64,000 bases of DNA from Astrobacterium formosum (lineage in GTDB: Bacteria > Pseudomonadota > Alphaproteobacteria > Rhizobiales > Xanthobacteraceae): contig JAVDCA010000014.1 in NCBI GenBank assembly GCA_030848545.1, positions 62,001-126,000 of the forward strand, read 5' to 3'. Both the position numbers and the translations under genes were made by a program. Of this stretch, positions 26,218 to 34,227 are shown piece by piece. A model generated the notes under the pieces. That model did no database searches and was not told the origin of the DNA. It worked only from the letters and a program-made list of their open reading frames with translations. Within the stretch, counting starts at the first letter, position 1; every line of letters starts with the position of its first letter.

Positions 26218-27345
26218 TCAGACCGTCGCCAGCAATGCGCTGCCGAGACCGCCGGCGGCAGCGATCGCGGCCAGCCCGAGTGTTCCGGCTGGCTGCGCCT
26301 GCATCTCGTGCCACAGCCTGACGGCAAGGATCGCACCGGACGCCCCGATCGGATGGCCGCGCGCGAGCGCGCCGCCGCCGCGGTTGACCGCCGACAGTGA
26401 CACGCCGATGCCGTCGACGCAGGCGATCGCCTGGGCGGCGAACGCCTCCATGATCTCCGCGACCGCGATGCGGGCCGGCGCGATGTTTTCCGCCGCGAGA
26501 AGACTCTGGGCGGCCGCAATCGGTGCCGTGCCGGGCATGGCCGGATCGCCGCCGCGACGAGCCGTCGACACGATCCGCAGCGGCCAGCGCACGCCGAGCC
26601 GTCGCGCCATTCGTTCGGAGACGACGAGCAGTACAGCCGCCGCGTCGGCCTCAACCGCGACCGTCGCGCGGGTGACGCCGAAAGCGGCGTCACCCGCAAG
26701 AGGTGCAAGGCGTGCGCACACGGCCGCAGTCAGGGCGCGCGGAAAGGCGTCATGGGCAAGCCCGGCGAGCGACACGATCTCGTCCGCCCCGGCTTGATTC
26801 TGCAGCGCCTTGCGGTGACTGAGGATCGCGAACTCATCCTGCCGTGCACGCGAAATGCCGTATCGTTCGGCGAGCGTCGCGGCAGCGGCGATCATGTCCG
26901 GGTCCCGCTCGGGCCAGGGCGCGAATGGCGGCCGATCATAGGGCTGCGGCGCCTCGCCGGCGTGACGCGGCCGCCGCGAGCGCAGCGGCGCGCGGCTGAA
27001 GCTCTCGACCCCGCCGGCGATGACGGCATCCGCGCCTCCGCCAATGATGCGTTCGGCCGCCAGCATGACCGCGTCGAGGCCGCCGCAGCACTGACCGTCG
27101 ATGGTCAGTGCCGGAACATGGTCGGGAAGACCGGCCCGCAGCGCCGCGAGCCGCGCCGGATTGCCGCCGCCATACAAGGCATTGCCGAGGATCACGTCGT
27201 CGATCGCCGCCGCCGCGATGCCGGTATCGGCCATGACCGCCATGATCGCCGCCGCGGCGAGTTCATCGACCTCCACGGCCTTGAAGGCGCCACCGCGCGG
27301 GGCGACGGCGGTGCGCCGCGCGGCGACGAGATAGGCCGCGCTCAT
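26218..27345 (-). CDS. Thiolase-family protein lacking the second catalytic cysteine
   Basis: A 375-aa thiolase-fold protein. The nucleophilic cysteine is present in TIDGQCCGGLDAVMLA (Cys86, where other thiolases have NR.C.SG), and the His in GGGALARGHPIGASGAILA. The usual C-terminal 'C-x-G-G-G-x-G' motif reads GLAAIAAAGGLGSALL, so the acid/base cysteine is replaced by alanine. Normal Claisen condensation or thiolysis may therefore be impaired. The first residues MSAAYLVAARRTAVAPRGGA are family-typical. It overlaps the ligase stop by 4 bp (ATGA) inside the biotin-transporter operon. Probable roles are a specialised acyltransferase or a side-chain cleaving enzyme; neither is shown. Confidence 0.88.
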   Translation of the reverse strand: MSAAYLVAARRTAVAPRGGAFKAVEVDELAAAAIMAVMADTGIAAAAIDDVILGNALYGGGNPARLAALRAGLPDHVPALTIDGQCCGGLDAVMLAAERIIGGGADAVIAGGVESFSRAPLRSRRPRHAGEAPQPYDRPPFAPWPERDPDMIAAAATLAERYGISRARQDEFAILSHRKALQNQAGADEIVSLAGLAHDAFPRALTAAVCARLAPLAGDAAFGVTRATVAVEADAAAVLLVVSERMARRLGVRWPLRIVSTARRGGDPAMPGTAPIAAAQSLLAAENIAPARIAVAEIMEAFAAQAIACVDGIGVSLSAVNRGGGALARGHPIGASGAILAVRLWHEMQAQPAGTLGLAAIAAAGGLGSALLATV

Positions 27346-28850
27346 GGCAACAACTCGCAGGCGCCCGAATCCCAGGCCCGGCGCAACGCATCGAAGTCGG
27401 TCTTGCCGGACGAAGTCGCCGGCCAGTGCGGCGGCACGGCAAAACGGCGCGGGATCTTGTAGAGCGGCAGGATGGGGCGGGCATGACCGATCAGTTCGGA
27501 AGATGCAACACGCGCACCCCGTGCGAGCCTGATGAGTGCCACCAGCCGCTCGCCCCGACGTTCGTCGACGATGCCCAGGACTCCGGCAGCAAGCACCGCA
27601 GGATGGCCTTCGAGCACACGCTCGATCTCTTCCGGATGGACGTTCTTTCCGGACGTGACGATCATGCGGTTGGCGCGGCCGACCAGGCGCAGAAATCCGC
27701 GCTCGTCGAGGATGCCGACATCGCCGACCGATACGGCGTCGCCGTGACGCGACAGCGGCGTTTCGCTTCCGCACGCGTATTCCATGAAGAGATAGGGGCT
27801 GGCCACGAAAACCCGGCCGGCTTCTCCGGGCGGCAGGCATCGCCCGAGATGGTCGCGGATCGTCAGGTCGACGCCGGCGAACGGACGCCCGACCGAGTCC
27901 GGCGGCACATCCTCGTCCGCCTTCGCCACGGTCACGAAGCTCAGCTCGGAGGCGCCGTAGAACTCGGCGAAGCTTGCCGCCGGGAACCGGCGTCGCATCT
28001 CGGCGATCGCACGACCTTGCCATTTGGCGCCGGACGACAGGATCCAGCGCACGCCGGCCACCGGCGGCATGCCGTCGTGCACGGCGGCCTCGATCAACAT
28101 CTCGAGCTGAGTCGGCACGCCGTAGATCACGCTCACCCGCTGCGTTGTGATCAGCCGGTTGACGAGGTTGGGGCGGAACTGGCGGCAGAGGACGACCGTC
28201 GCCCCGACATGGAGGCCGTGGGCGAGGCCGTACAGAAACAGCGAATGCGTGAGGCTGCCGGGCGCGAGAACGACGTCGTCGGCGCCGATGTCGAATTCGC
28301 GGTCTCCGGCCCGAAAACTCTCGATCCAGGACTTGTGGTGGCGCCGGTACCCCTTCGGGGTTCCGGTCGATCCCGAGGTGAAGCCGACATAGAACGGGGT
28401 CAGCGGATCGGACTCGGCGATGGGCGCGCAAGACGGGTCGGCGCCGAGGGCGTCCGCAACGCGGTCGAACGGGCCGTGCGGATCGACGACCGACGCCGCC
28501 ACCGCGCCGGCGACCGCCGCGGCATCGCCGCTGACGACGATCCCCGGCGACAGCGCGGCGATCACGAGCCGCGTCATGTCGGCCGGCCAGGACGGGTCGA
28601 GAATCTGCGCCTCCCTGCCCGCCCGGCAGGCGGCGAGGAACAGCAGCACCAGCGCCGGCCCATTCGCCAGATGCAACGCGACACCGCGACCGGCCGGCAC
28701 CAGTTTAGCCAGATGGCCGGCGAGCCGGTTCACCGCCCGATCGAGTTCCCGCCAGGAGACCGCATGCTCGTCGCAGACGACGGCCAGCCGGTCCGGGGTG
28801 GCGCCGGCGTGGCGCGACAGCGTCGCCGTGATGGTCGACGCAACGGTCAT
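27342..28850 (-). CDS. Acyl-CoA synthetase/ligase (ANL family) in a biotin-uptake operon
   Basis: A 502-aa adenylate-forming enzyme. Motifs in order: P-loop-like FTSGSTGTPKGYRRHH (about residues 155-170), IYGVPTQLEML, FAEFYGASELSF, VGDVGILDERGFLRLVGRAN, VTSGKNVHPEEIERVL and the C-terminal catalytic Lys in WPATSSGKTDFDAL. It activates a carboxylate as acyl-AMP and passes it to CoA. The start at 28850 overlaps the bioY stop by 4 bp and its own stop overlaps the thiolase start by 4 bp. Coupling to BioMNY suggests the acid is biotin, a biotin precursor such as pimelate, or a related compound; the specificity is not readable from sequence. Confidence 0.88.
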   Translation of the reverse strand: MTVASTITATLSRHAGATPDRLAVVCDEHAVSWRELDRAVNRLAGHLAKLVPAGRGVALHLANGPALVLLFLAACRAGREAQILDPSWPADMTRLVIAALSPGIVVSGDAAAVAGAVAASVVDPHGPFDRVADALGADPSCAPIAESDPLTPFYVGFTSGSTGTPKGYRRHHKSWIESFRAGDREFDIGADDVVLAPGSLTHSLFLYGLAHGLHVGATVVLCRQFRPNLVNRLITTQRVSVIYGVPTQLEMLIEAAVHDGMPPVAGVRWILSSGAKWQGRAIAEMRRRFPAASFAEFYGASELSFVTVAKADEDVPPDSVGRPFAGVDLTIRDHLGRCLPPGEAGRVFVASPYLFMEYACGSETPLSRHGDAVSVGDVGILDERGFLRLVGRANRMIVTSGKNVHPEEIERVLEGHPAVLAAGVLGIVDERRGERLVALIRLARGARVASSELIGHARPILPLYKIPRRFAVPPHWPATSSGKTDFDALRRAWDSGACELLP

Positions 28851-29401
28851 GAGCGACAGGCGATGGCGGCCGGGTAGCTCCGATGCGCCGCTTCGGCGAC
28901 GAAGGCGGCGGCAAGTGCCTTCAAGACATCGCCCGGCGCAAACACGGCGGTCGCCACCAAGGACTGCAGGGGAGTCATCCGCGCAATCGCCATCAGGCCG
29001 ATGATTCCGCACAGATATTCCACCACGATGCCGCCCACGACCGCGGCGACCAGCGCCGCCGCGAACACCGGCAACGTCTTCAGCCGCGCCATCACGAGGC
29101 CCGCCACATAGGCGGCCGGAACAAAACCGATCAGGAATCCGACCGAGGGGCTGAACAGAACGCCGAGCCCTCCGCGGCCACCCGCCAGGAGCGGCGCCCC
29201 GAGCAGCACGACGAACACGAACAGCAGAACCGCAAGTGCGCCATGACGGGGCCCGAGGATGATCCCGGCCAGCATGACCCCGAGCGTCTGGGCCGTGATC
29301 GGCACCCCGGCGGCGATCGGCAGCACGATGCTGGGCAGCATGCCGAGCACGGCGATGACGGCCGCCAGCAGGGCGATACGGGCGATGGCGCGAGACTCCA
29401 C
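28847..29401 (-). CDS. bioY: Biotin ECF transporter substrate-binding protein BioY
   Basis: A 184-aa protein with six membrane helices, the S-component that binds biotin at high affinity. Family marks: PITAQTLGVMLAGIILGPRHG (about residues 35-55), LGAPLLAGGRGGLGVLFSPS and VGFLIGFVPAAYVAG. GTG start at 29401 with AGGAG six bases before it. It lies 9 bp after bioN and is followed by an overlapping acyl-CoA ligase gene. It completes a full BioMNY importer. No BioR-type site was seen upstream of the operon. Confidence 0.94.
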   Translation of the reverse strand: MESRAIARIALLAAVIAVLGMLPSIVLPIAAGVPITAQTLGVMLAGIILGPRHGALAVLLFVFVVLLGAPLLAGGRGGLGVLFSPSVGFLIGFVPAAYVAGLVMARLKTLPVFAAALVAAVVGGIVVEYLCGIIGLMAIARMTPLQSLVATAVFAPGDVLKALAAAFVAEAAHRSYPAAIACRS

Positions 29402-29410
29402 GGCTTTCTC

Positions 29411-30037
29411 CTATGATCTGGGCGGTTGGCGATCGACAGCGGAGGTGCCGAAGCCACGGGCATCGAGTGCTTCCGCGACGCGGTCGGCGAGTTGCAGGCT
29501 GTCGGCGACGAAGGCGGCCACCAGTCGCGGCGGGATACGCCGGTTCGTGCGTGCCTTCCAGGCCTCCTCGCGGGCGCGCCACCGCGTCATCAGGACCGGC
29601 ACGAAACGCAGCACGAGGGCGACGGCGAGCGCCATCTTGCGCGGATCGACGCCGAGCGGGCGCAAGACGCGGAACGCCGGCGCCAGCACCTCCATCAGAG
29701 CGCTCATGGTGGTGGTCATGCTGACCAGATCGGCGAGCAGAAGCATCACCATGAGCCGCATCACGATGACGGCACCCGCATTCCAGCCGTCTGCGGCCGC
29801 CTGCAGGCCGCCGATGACCACGAGCAGCGGCAGGAGCGGCCGCAGCAGGACGAGGCGCGCCATTCCGGCGCGGCCGAAGCCGGCATAGACGGCGGCGATC
29901 GCCGCCAGAGCGCCGGCCAGGATCCGCCAGTCGCCGACCGGCAGAAGAAGCACGCTGAGCAAGGCCAAACCCGCCAGCTTGACGCCGGCGGGGACACGAT
30001 GCAGCCAGGAGGTTGGCACGAGGCCGTCGGTCATCAT
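29411..30037 (-). CDS. bioN: ECF transporter transmembrane protein BioN
   Basis: A 208-aa EcfT-type membrane component with about five helices and the coupling-helix motif EALDARGFG near the C-terminus (Ala-Arg-Gly), which fits into the ATPase grooves. A second charged segment, TRWRAREEAWKARTNRRIP, lies before it. Start at 30037 overlaps the bioM stop by 4 bp. It links BioM ATP hydrolysis to biotin release from BioY. Confidence 0.9.
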   Translation of the reverse strand: MMTDGLVPTSWLHRVPAGVKLAGLALLSVLLLPVGDWRILAGALAAIAAVYAGFGRAGMARLVLLRPLLPLLVVIGGLQAAADGWNAGAVIVMRLMVMLLLADLVSMTTTMSALMEVLAPAFRVLRPLGVDPRKMALAVALVLRFVPVLMTRWRAREEAWKARTNRRIPPRLVAAFVADSLQLADRVAEALDARGFGTSAVDRQPPRS

Positions 30038-30744
30038 GACGCGGCGACCTCCCCTGCGGCGGCGAGCGCGGCGTGCTCCCGATAGGCGGGCAGGACGTCG
30101 GCGGGGCGCCCGTCGAGACGGATGCGACCGTCGTCCAACCAGAGCACGCGATCGAACTCGCGCAGCAGCTCGAAATCATGGGAGGCCATCACGACCTGCT
30201 GGGTCAGCGCCATCACCCTGCGGGACAGTCGCAGCCGCGTCGGCAGATCGAGGCTCGAGAGCGGCTCGTCCATCAGCAGAATCGAGGGCTCCGTCACGAG
30301 CATCGCCAGGATGCAGACGAACTGCTTCTGGCCGCCGGACAGTTCATTGACATTACGGTCCGCCAACTCGGCACAGCCGTGCCGCTCCAACAGTGCCGAT
30401 ACCTGCCGGCGGGCCTGTGCCGTCGGCAGCCCGCGCTCGGTCAGCCCGAATGCGATCTCCTCGCCGACGGTGGGGAAAATGAGCTGATGATCCGGGTTCT
30501 GAAACACGAAGCCGACGGCCGCCGGGAGCTGCTTGCGATGCCGCACCGTCTCGAGACCCGCCACGGTGACCTGTCCGTGCGTCGGCAACAGAAGTCCATT
30601 CATCAGCCGCAGCAGCGTGCTCTTTCCCGAGCCGTTGTCGCCGATCAGGCCGACGCGCTGCTCATCGAGACGAAGCGCGGGAACGGCGAGAACAGGCCGG
30701 CCCGCCCGCCGAACGCTCACCTGTTCGAAAATGATTGCACTCAT
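30034..30744 (-). CDS. bioM: ECF transporter ATPase BioM
   Basis: A 236-aa ATPase. Walker A GLIGDNGSGKSTLLRL (about residues 32-47), the ECF-type Q-loop FVFQNPDHQLIFPTVGEEIAFGL, signature NELSGGQKQFVCILAML, Walker B ILLMDEPLSSLD and switch His VVMASHDFELL. The ATG at 30744 was chosen; the open frame extends upstream but that part has no family similarity. It is the first gene of the six-gene operon bioM-bioN-bioY-ligase-thiolase-maoC; promoter sequence must lie in the 452 bp upstream. Confidence 0.92.
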   Translation of the reverse strand: MSAIIFEQVSVRRAGRPVLAVPALRLDEQRVGLIGDNGSGKSTLLRLMNGLLLPTHGQVTVAGLETVRHRKQLPAAVGFVFQNPDHQLIFPTVGEEIAFGLTERGLPTAQARRQVSALLERHGCAELADRNVNELSGGQKQFVCILAMLVTEPSILLMDEPLSSLDLPTRLRLSRRVMALTQQVVMASHDFELLREFDRVLWLDDGRIRLDGRPADVLPAYREHAALAAAGEVAAS

Positions 30745-31196
30745 GGCAAGAACATCCGTGCGGGCTTCGGGACGCGCACTCCTCTGAACCCCGGAGATGC
30801 TCGGGTTATCCAGCGTTTCCCTTCTCGATCCCTGCCGCACCGACAGATGCATCGCCGACGGGTGATCGTCTTAACTCGCGCAATGCACCGCCGTCAAAGC
30901 GCCTGCCCAAGGGAAACCAGGGGGGAAGTTCAGTCGCAAGGGTGTTTTGACACTACTCGACAGCATGGCGCAGGTATCGCCGGCGCCTTTTGGAGCCAGG
31001 TGAAGCTGGTCGAGGCGAACGCCGAGGCAGGAGCGGAACTGTTGCCGCTGGTGTGGCGCGTCACAATGAACGCGCCACAAGCCGAAAAACCCCAGTGCTG
31101 CAGTTTTTTGAGCCCGCAGGACGCCGGCCGCAGCCGAAGGCTGCAGCGATGCGCAGGCGCGACGCTGCTTCTGTCCGACGCGGCTGATGCCCGCCT
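30745..31196. other. Intergenic region upstream of bioM
   Basis: 452 bp with no credible gene. It contains a perfect nine-base-stem hairpin (31053-31061 with 31070-31078) and a small GCAGC-CTTCG-GCTGC hairpin near 31133-31147 that may end the upstream PLP-enzyme transcript. A BioR palindrome of the TTAT..ATAA kind, usual for alphaproteobacterial biotin genes, was looked for and not found by eye. Confidence 0.45.
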
Positions 31197-32300
31197 CTAC
31201 TCCGCCGCCACGGCCTGCCGATTCGCGGGCGCGACGCTCGCGTGAGCGAAGCAGGATTCGAGCTCGGCCTCGTAGGGCGCGAGATCAAGGCCGTGGTCGC
31301 GCACCCAGGCGTCGTCGTAGTAGGTGCTGCGATAGCGTTCGCCGGAATCGCACAGAAGGGTGACGATCGAACCGGATTCCCCCGCCGCGTGCATCTCCCG
31401 GGCGAGCTTCACGACCGCCCAGAAATTCGTACCCGTCGAACCGCCGCAGGATTTTCCGAGGTGGCGTGACAAAACGCGGGCGGCCGCCACCGAGGCGGCG
31501 TCCTCGACCGGGACCACGAGGTCGATTTCCTGCGGCAGGAACGACGGCTCGACCCGCGGCCGGCCGATGCCCTCGATCAGCGACGCTCCCTTGACGCTCG
31601 TCACCTTCGGATCGACGCAATGGCGGTGGAACACGGACGCCTCCGGATCGGCGAGGCAGAGCCGCGTCTCGTAGGACTTGTAGCGGATATGGCGCCCGAC
31701 CGTGGTTGCGGTCCCGCCCGTGCCGGCGCTGCACACGATCCAGCGCGGAATCCTGTGCTCCTCGTTGGCCAATTGGGCGAACATCGCCTCGGCGATATTG
31801 GCGCGGCGCCAGTCGGTGGCGCGCTCCGCGAAAGTGAACTGATCCATGTAGTGGCCGTGCAACTCACGGGCGAGCGTGGCGCTGACCTCGTAGACGGTAG
31901 TCGGGTCGTCGACGAAATGGCAATCGCCGCCATAGAGACGGATCGCCGCGATCTTTTCGGGCGAAGTCGTGCGCGGCATCACGGCGACGAACTTGAGACC
32001 CAACAGATGGGCGAAATAGGCCTCCGACACCGCCGTCGAGCCGCTCGAGGATTCGATCACCGTCGTGCCGGGTCCGATCCAGCCGTTGCAAAGCCCATAG
32101 GTGAACAAAGAGCGCGCCAGCCGATGCTTCAAGCTCCCGGTGGGGTGGGTGGATTCGTCCTTGAAATAGACGGCGATTCCGGGAAGAGCCGGCATGTCCA
32201 GACGCAACAGATTGGTCTCGCCCGAGCGCATCTGGTCGGCGTCCAGGATCTGCAGCGCCCGCCGCAGCCAGTTTCGGTTGGACCTTTGCAGAGTCACCAC
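31197..32300 (-). CDS. PLP-dependent cysteine synthase-family enzyme
   Basis: A 367-aa fold-type II PLP enzyme. The Schiff-base lysine is in HPTGSLKHRLARSLF (about residue 58), the substrate loop is SSSGSTAVSEAYFAHLLG, and the phosphate loop is SAGTGGTATTVGRHI. The C-terminal YRSTYYDDAWVRDHGLD is typical of cysteine synthase-like proteins. GTG start at 32300 with AAAGGA eight bases upstream. It is divergent from an Lrp/AsnC regulator over a 339-bp AT-rich gap, an arrangement seen for cysteine-responsive genes. Cysteine breakdown (desulfhydrase) or synthesis are both possible; the exact reaction is not decidable. Confidence 0.88.
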   Translation of the reverse strand: MVTLQRSNRNWLRRALQILDADQMRSGETNLLRLDMPALPGIAVYFKDESTHPTGSLKHRLARSLFTYGLCNGWIGPGTTVIESSSGSTAVSEAYFAHLLGLKFVAVMPRTTSPEKIAAIRLYGGDCHFVDDPTTVYEVSATLARELHGHYMDQFTFAERATDWRRANIAEAMFAQLANEEHRIPRWIVCSAGTGGTATTVGRHIRYKSYETRLCLADPEASVFHRHCVDPKVTSVKGASLIEGIGRPRVEPSFLPQEIDLVVPVEDAASVAAARVLSRHLGKSCGGSTGTNFWAVVKLAREMHAAGESGSIVTLLCDSGERYRSTYYDDAWVRDHGLDLAPYEAELESCFAHASVAPANRQAVAAE

Positions 32301-32639
32301 GGGGAGCGTCCTTTTCGTCGCAATTTCCAGGACGCCAAATTAGCGCGTGTTCAGTGCATTAGTATGCCAATATTTGCTAGCTATACTGCCCTACCTGATA
32401 TTTCATGCTATCTCTAACACAATGACCGATAAAATATTTCTACCTCAATGGAGGCGCCACGATACCATCCGCCGCGGTGCCATCCGTCCCCGTCCACATG
32501 GGCCGATGCCGTCACGGCGGGTGGTACGATTTTCTGAACATTACGGATTGGTTGCAACAATTTTGCAGTCAGGCTTGTAGAAGCGGCAAGTATTTTGCTA
32601 GCCAAAGAAGCCGCCGGGAAGCACATCAGGAGATCGGAC
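32301..32639. other. AT-rich divergent promoter region
   Basis: 339 bp between the PLP enzyme and the Lrp-type regulator. The stretch 32335-32470 is clearly AT-richer than its surroundings, with several AATATTT/ATATTT runs and a TTTGCTAGC element, suitable for Lrp-type wrapping and for both promoters. No open frame here looks like a gene. Confidence 0.5.
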
Positions 32640-33119
32640 ATGGACCCGACCGACAAGCGCATTCTCGCGGTTCTGCAGGAAGATGCCAGCCTGTCGGTGG
32701 CCGAAGTCGCCGAGCGCGCGAATCTCACGCCGACGCCGTGCTGGCGCCGCATCCAGAGGTTGGAGCGAGACGGCTTCATCCGCCGCCGGGTGGCGATCCT
32801 CGACAAGGAGCGCCTGGGCCTGGGGATCACCGTGTTCGTCGCCGTGCGCACCAACAAGCACAGCTCCGAGTGGCTCTCCCAGTTCCACCGGCTCGTCTCC
32901 AGCATGCCGGAGGTGATCGATTTCGTCCGCCTGGCCGGCAATATCGACTATCTGATCCGCGTCGTCGTCCCAGACGTCCAGAGCTACGACGCCTTCTACA
33001 AGCGGTTGATCGACAAGATGGAATTCTACGACGTCTCCTCCATGTTCCAGATGGAGGAAATCAAATCGACGACGTCGCTGCCGCTCACCTACAACGTGCC
33101 GGAGCGGCGCAAGGGTTGA
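32640..33119 (+). CDS. Lrp/AsnC-family transcriptional regulator
   Basis: A 159-aa regulator. The N-terminal helix-turn-helix is about residues 4-60 (DKRILAVLQEDASLSVAEVA, then ERANLTPTPCWRRIQRLERD). The C-terminal RAM ligand domain runs about 70-150 (ITVFVAVRTNKH, VIDFVRLAGNIDYLIRVVVP, KMEFYDVSSMFQMEEIKSTT). AGGAG lies six bases before the ATG at 32640. Divergent from the PLP enzyme, like DecR/CyuR regulators next to cysteine-degrading genes; it likely controls that neighbour in response to an amino acid. Confidence 0.92.
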   Translation: MDPTDKRILAVLQEDASLSVAEVAERANLTPTPCWRRIQRLERDGFIRRRVAILDKERLGLGITVFVAVRTNKHSSEWLSQFHRLVSSMPEVIDFVRLAGNIDYLIRVVVPDVQSYDAFYKRLIDKMEFYDVSSMFQMEEIKSTTSLPLTYNVPERRKG

Positions 33120-33137
33120 TGCGGCCCCACGGCGCCT

Positions 33138-33172
33138 TTCATCATGGCCGGGACGGACCCGGCCATGATGAA
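33138..33172. terminator. Bidirectional terminator hairpin
   Basis: A perfect 15-base stem, TTCATCATGGCCGGG (33138-33152), loop ACGGA, and its complement (33158-33172), between convergent genes (lrp-like and tctC). The TTT/AAA at the base gives a short U tract in either direction. The CATGGCCGGG core resembles a common Hyphomicrobiales intergenic hairpin. Confidence 0.75.
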
Positions 33173-33183
33173 GAAGCAGGTCC

Positions 33184-34167
33184 TTACTGGATCTGGATGT
33201 TCGCCTCGCGGACGACCTTCCCCCACTTGGCGGTTTCCTTGGCCAGATGATCGGCGAGCTGCTGGCGCGTGCCGCCGAGCGGCGCCGCTCCCATGGCGGC
33301 GAGCTTCTTCTTGACCTCGGGATCGCTCAGACTCTCGTTCACAACCGCGTTGAGCTTGTCGAGGATGGCCGCCGGCGTCCCCTTCGGGGCGAGCAGCGCG
33401 AACCAGGTCGAGGACAGGAGCGTCGGCTGGCCGAGCTCGGCCATGGTGGGAACGTCCGGCAGGGCCGGCGAACGCGCGTCCGACATCAGGGCGAGCGCAC
33501 GCACCTTGCCACCCTTCACCTGTCCGGCGATGCCGGGCACCAGTTGGAACATGAGCTGGATATCGTTGCCGATCAGGTTCGTGGTCGCCATGGCGGGTGC
33601 GTTGTAGGGCACGTGGACCAGTTTCGTGGACGTCTGAGCCATGAAGAGCTCGGCGGCGAGATGCATCGAGCTGCCGCTGCCCGTGGAGCCGAAGTGCAGC
33701 TTCTCGGGGTTCTTCTTCGCGTAGTCGATGAACTCGGCCAAGCTCTTCGCCGGCAGCTCGTTGTTGACGACGAGAATGTTCGGCACGTCGGCGACGAGCG
33801 CAATCGGCTCGAAACTCTTCTGCGGATCGAAGGACAGCTTCTTGTAGAGGGCGGGATTGACCGCGAGTGTGCCGGCCCAGGAGAACAGGAGCTTGTAGCC
33901 GTCGGCAGGCGAGCTCGCCGCGATTGTGGCGCCCACATTGCCGTTGGCGCCGCCACGATTGTCGACCACCACCGAGGCCTTCAGCCGGTTGGCGATCTGG
34001 TCGGCCAGGACACGGGCGATGGAGTCACCGGTGCCGGCGCCGCCCGGGGCCGGGACGATGACCTGGATGGTCTTGCCCGACGCCGGCCAGTCCTCTGCTT
34101 GTGCCGATCCGAATGACCCCAAGGCCATGGCGGCGGTAAGTGCCGCTGCAGTCAATGTTTGGCGCAT
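33184..34167 (-). CDS. tctC: TTT transporter periplasmic receptor (TctC/Bug family)
   Basis: A 327-aa Bug protein. Residues 1-24 are a signal peptide (MRQTLTAAALTAAMALGSFG, cleavage after AQA). Bug-specific segments: KTIQVIVPAPGGAGTGDSIA, VVVDNRGGANGNVGA, LHFGSTGSGSSMHLAAELF, HVPYNAPAMATTNLIGNDI and VRALALMSDARSPALPDVPT. The ATG at 34167 was preferred because GAGGAG is seven bases upstream, versus one base before the ATG at 34173. It is the last gene of tctB-tctA-(URO-D)-tctC. It presents a carboxylate or similar ligand to TctAB; the ligand is not predictable. Confidence 0.92.
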   Translation of the reverse strand: MRQTLTAAALTAAMALGSFGSAQAEDWPASGKTIQVIVPAPGGAGTGDSIARVLADQIANRLKASVVVDNRGGANGNVGATIAASSPADGYKLLFSWAGTLAVNPALYKKLSFDPQKSFEPIALVADVPNILVVNNELPAKSLAEFIDYAKKNPEKLHFGSTGSGSSMHLAAELFMAQTSTKLVHVPYNAPAMATTNLIGNDIQLMFQLVPGIAGQVKGGKVRALALMSDARSPALPDVPTMAELGQPTLLSSTWFALLAPKGTPAAILDKLNAVVNESLSDPEVKKKLAAMGAAPLGGTRQQLADHLAKETAKWGKVVREANIQIQ

Positions 34168-34227
34168 GATCATACTCCTCGTGTGTGGGTTTGCGCTCGT
34201 CTGACGGTCCGGCAAAACTCTTGGTAG

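Noticed and set aside
30745-31196. BioR-type operator for the biotin operon
   Set aside because: No TTAT..ATAA palindrome found by eye; regulation remains open.
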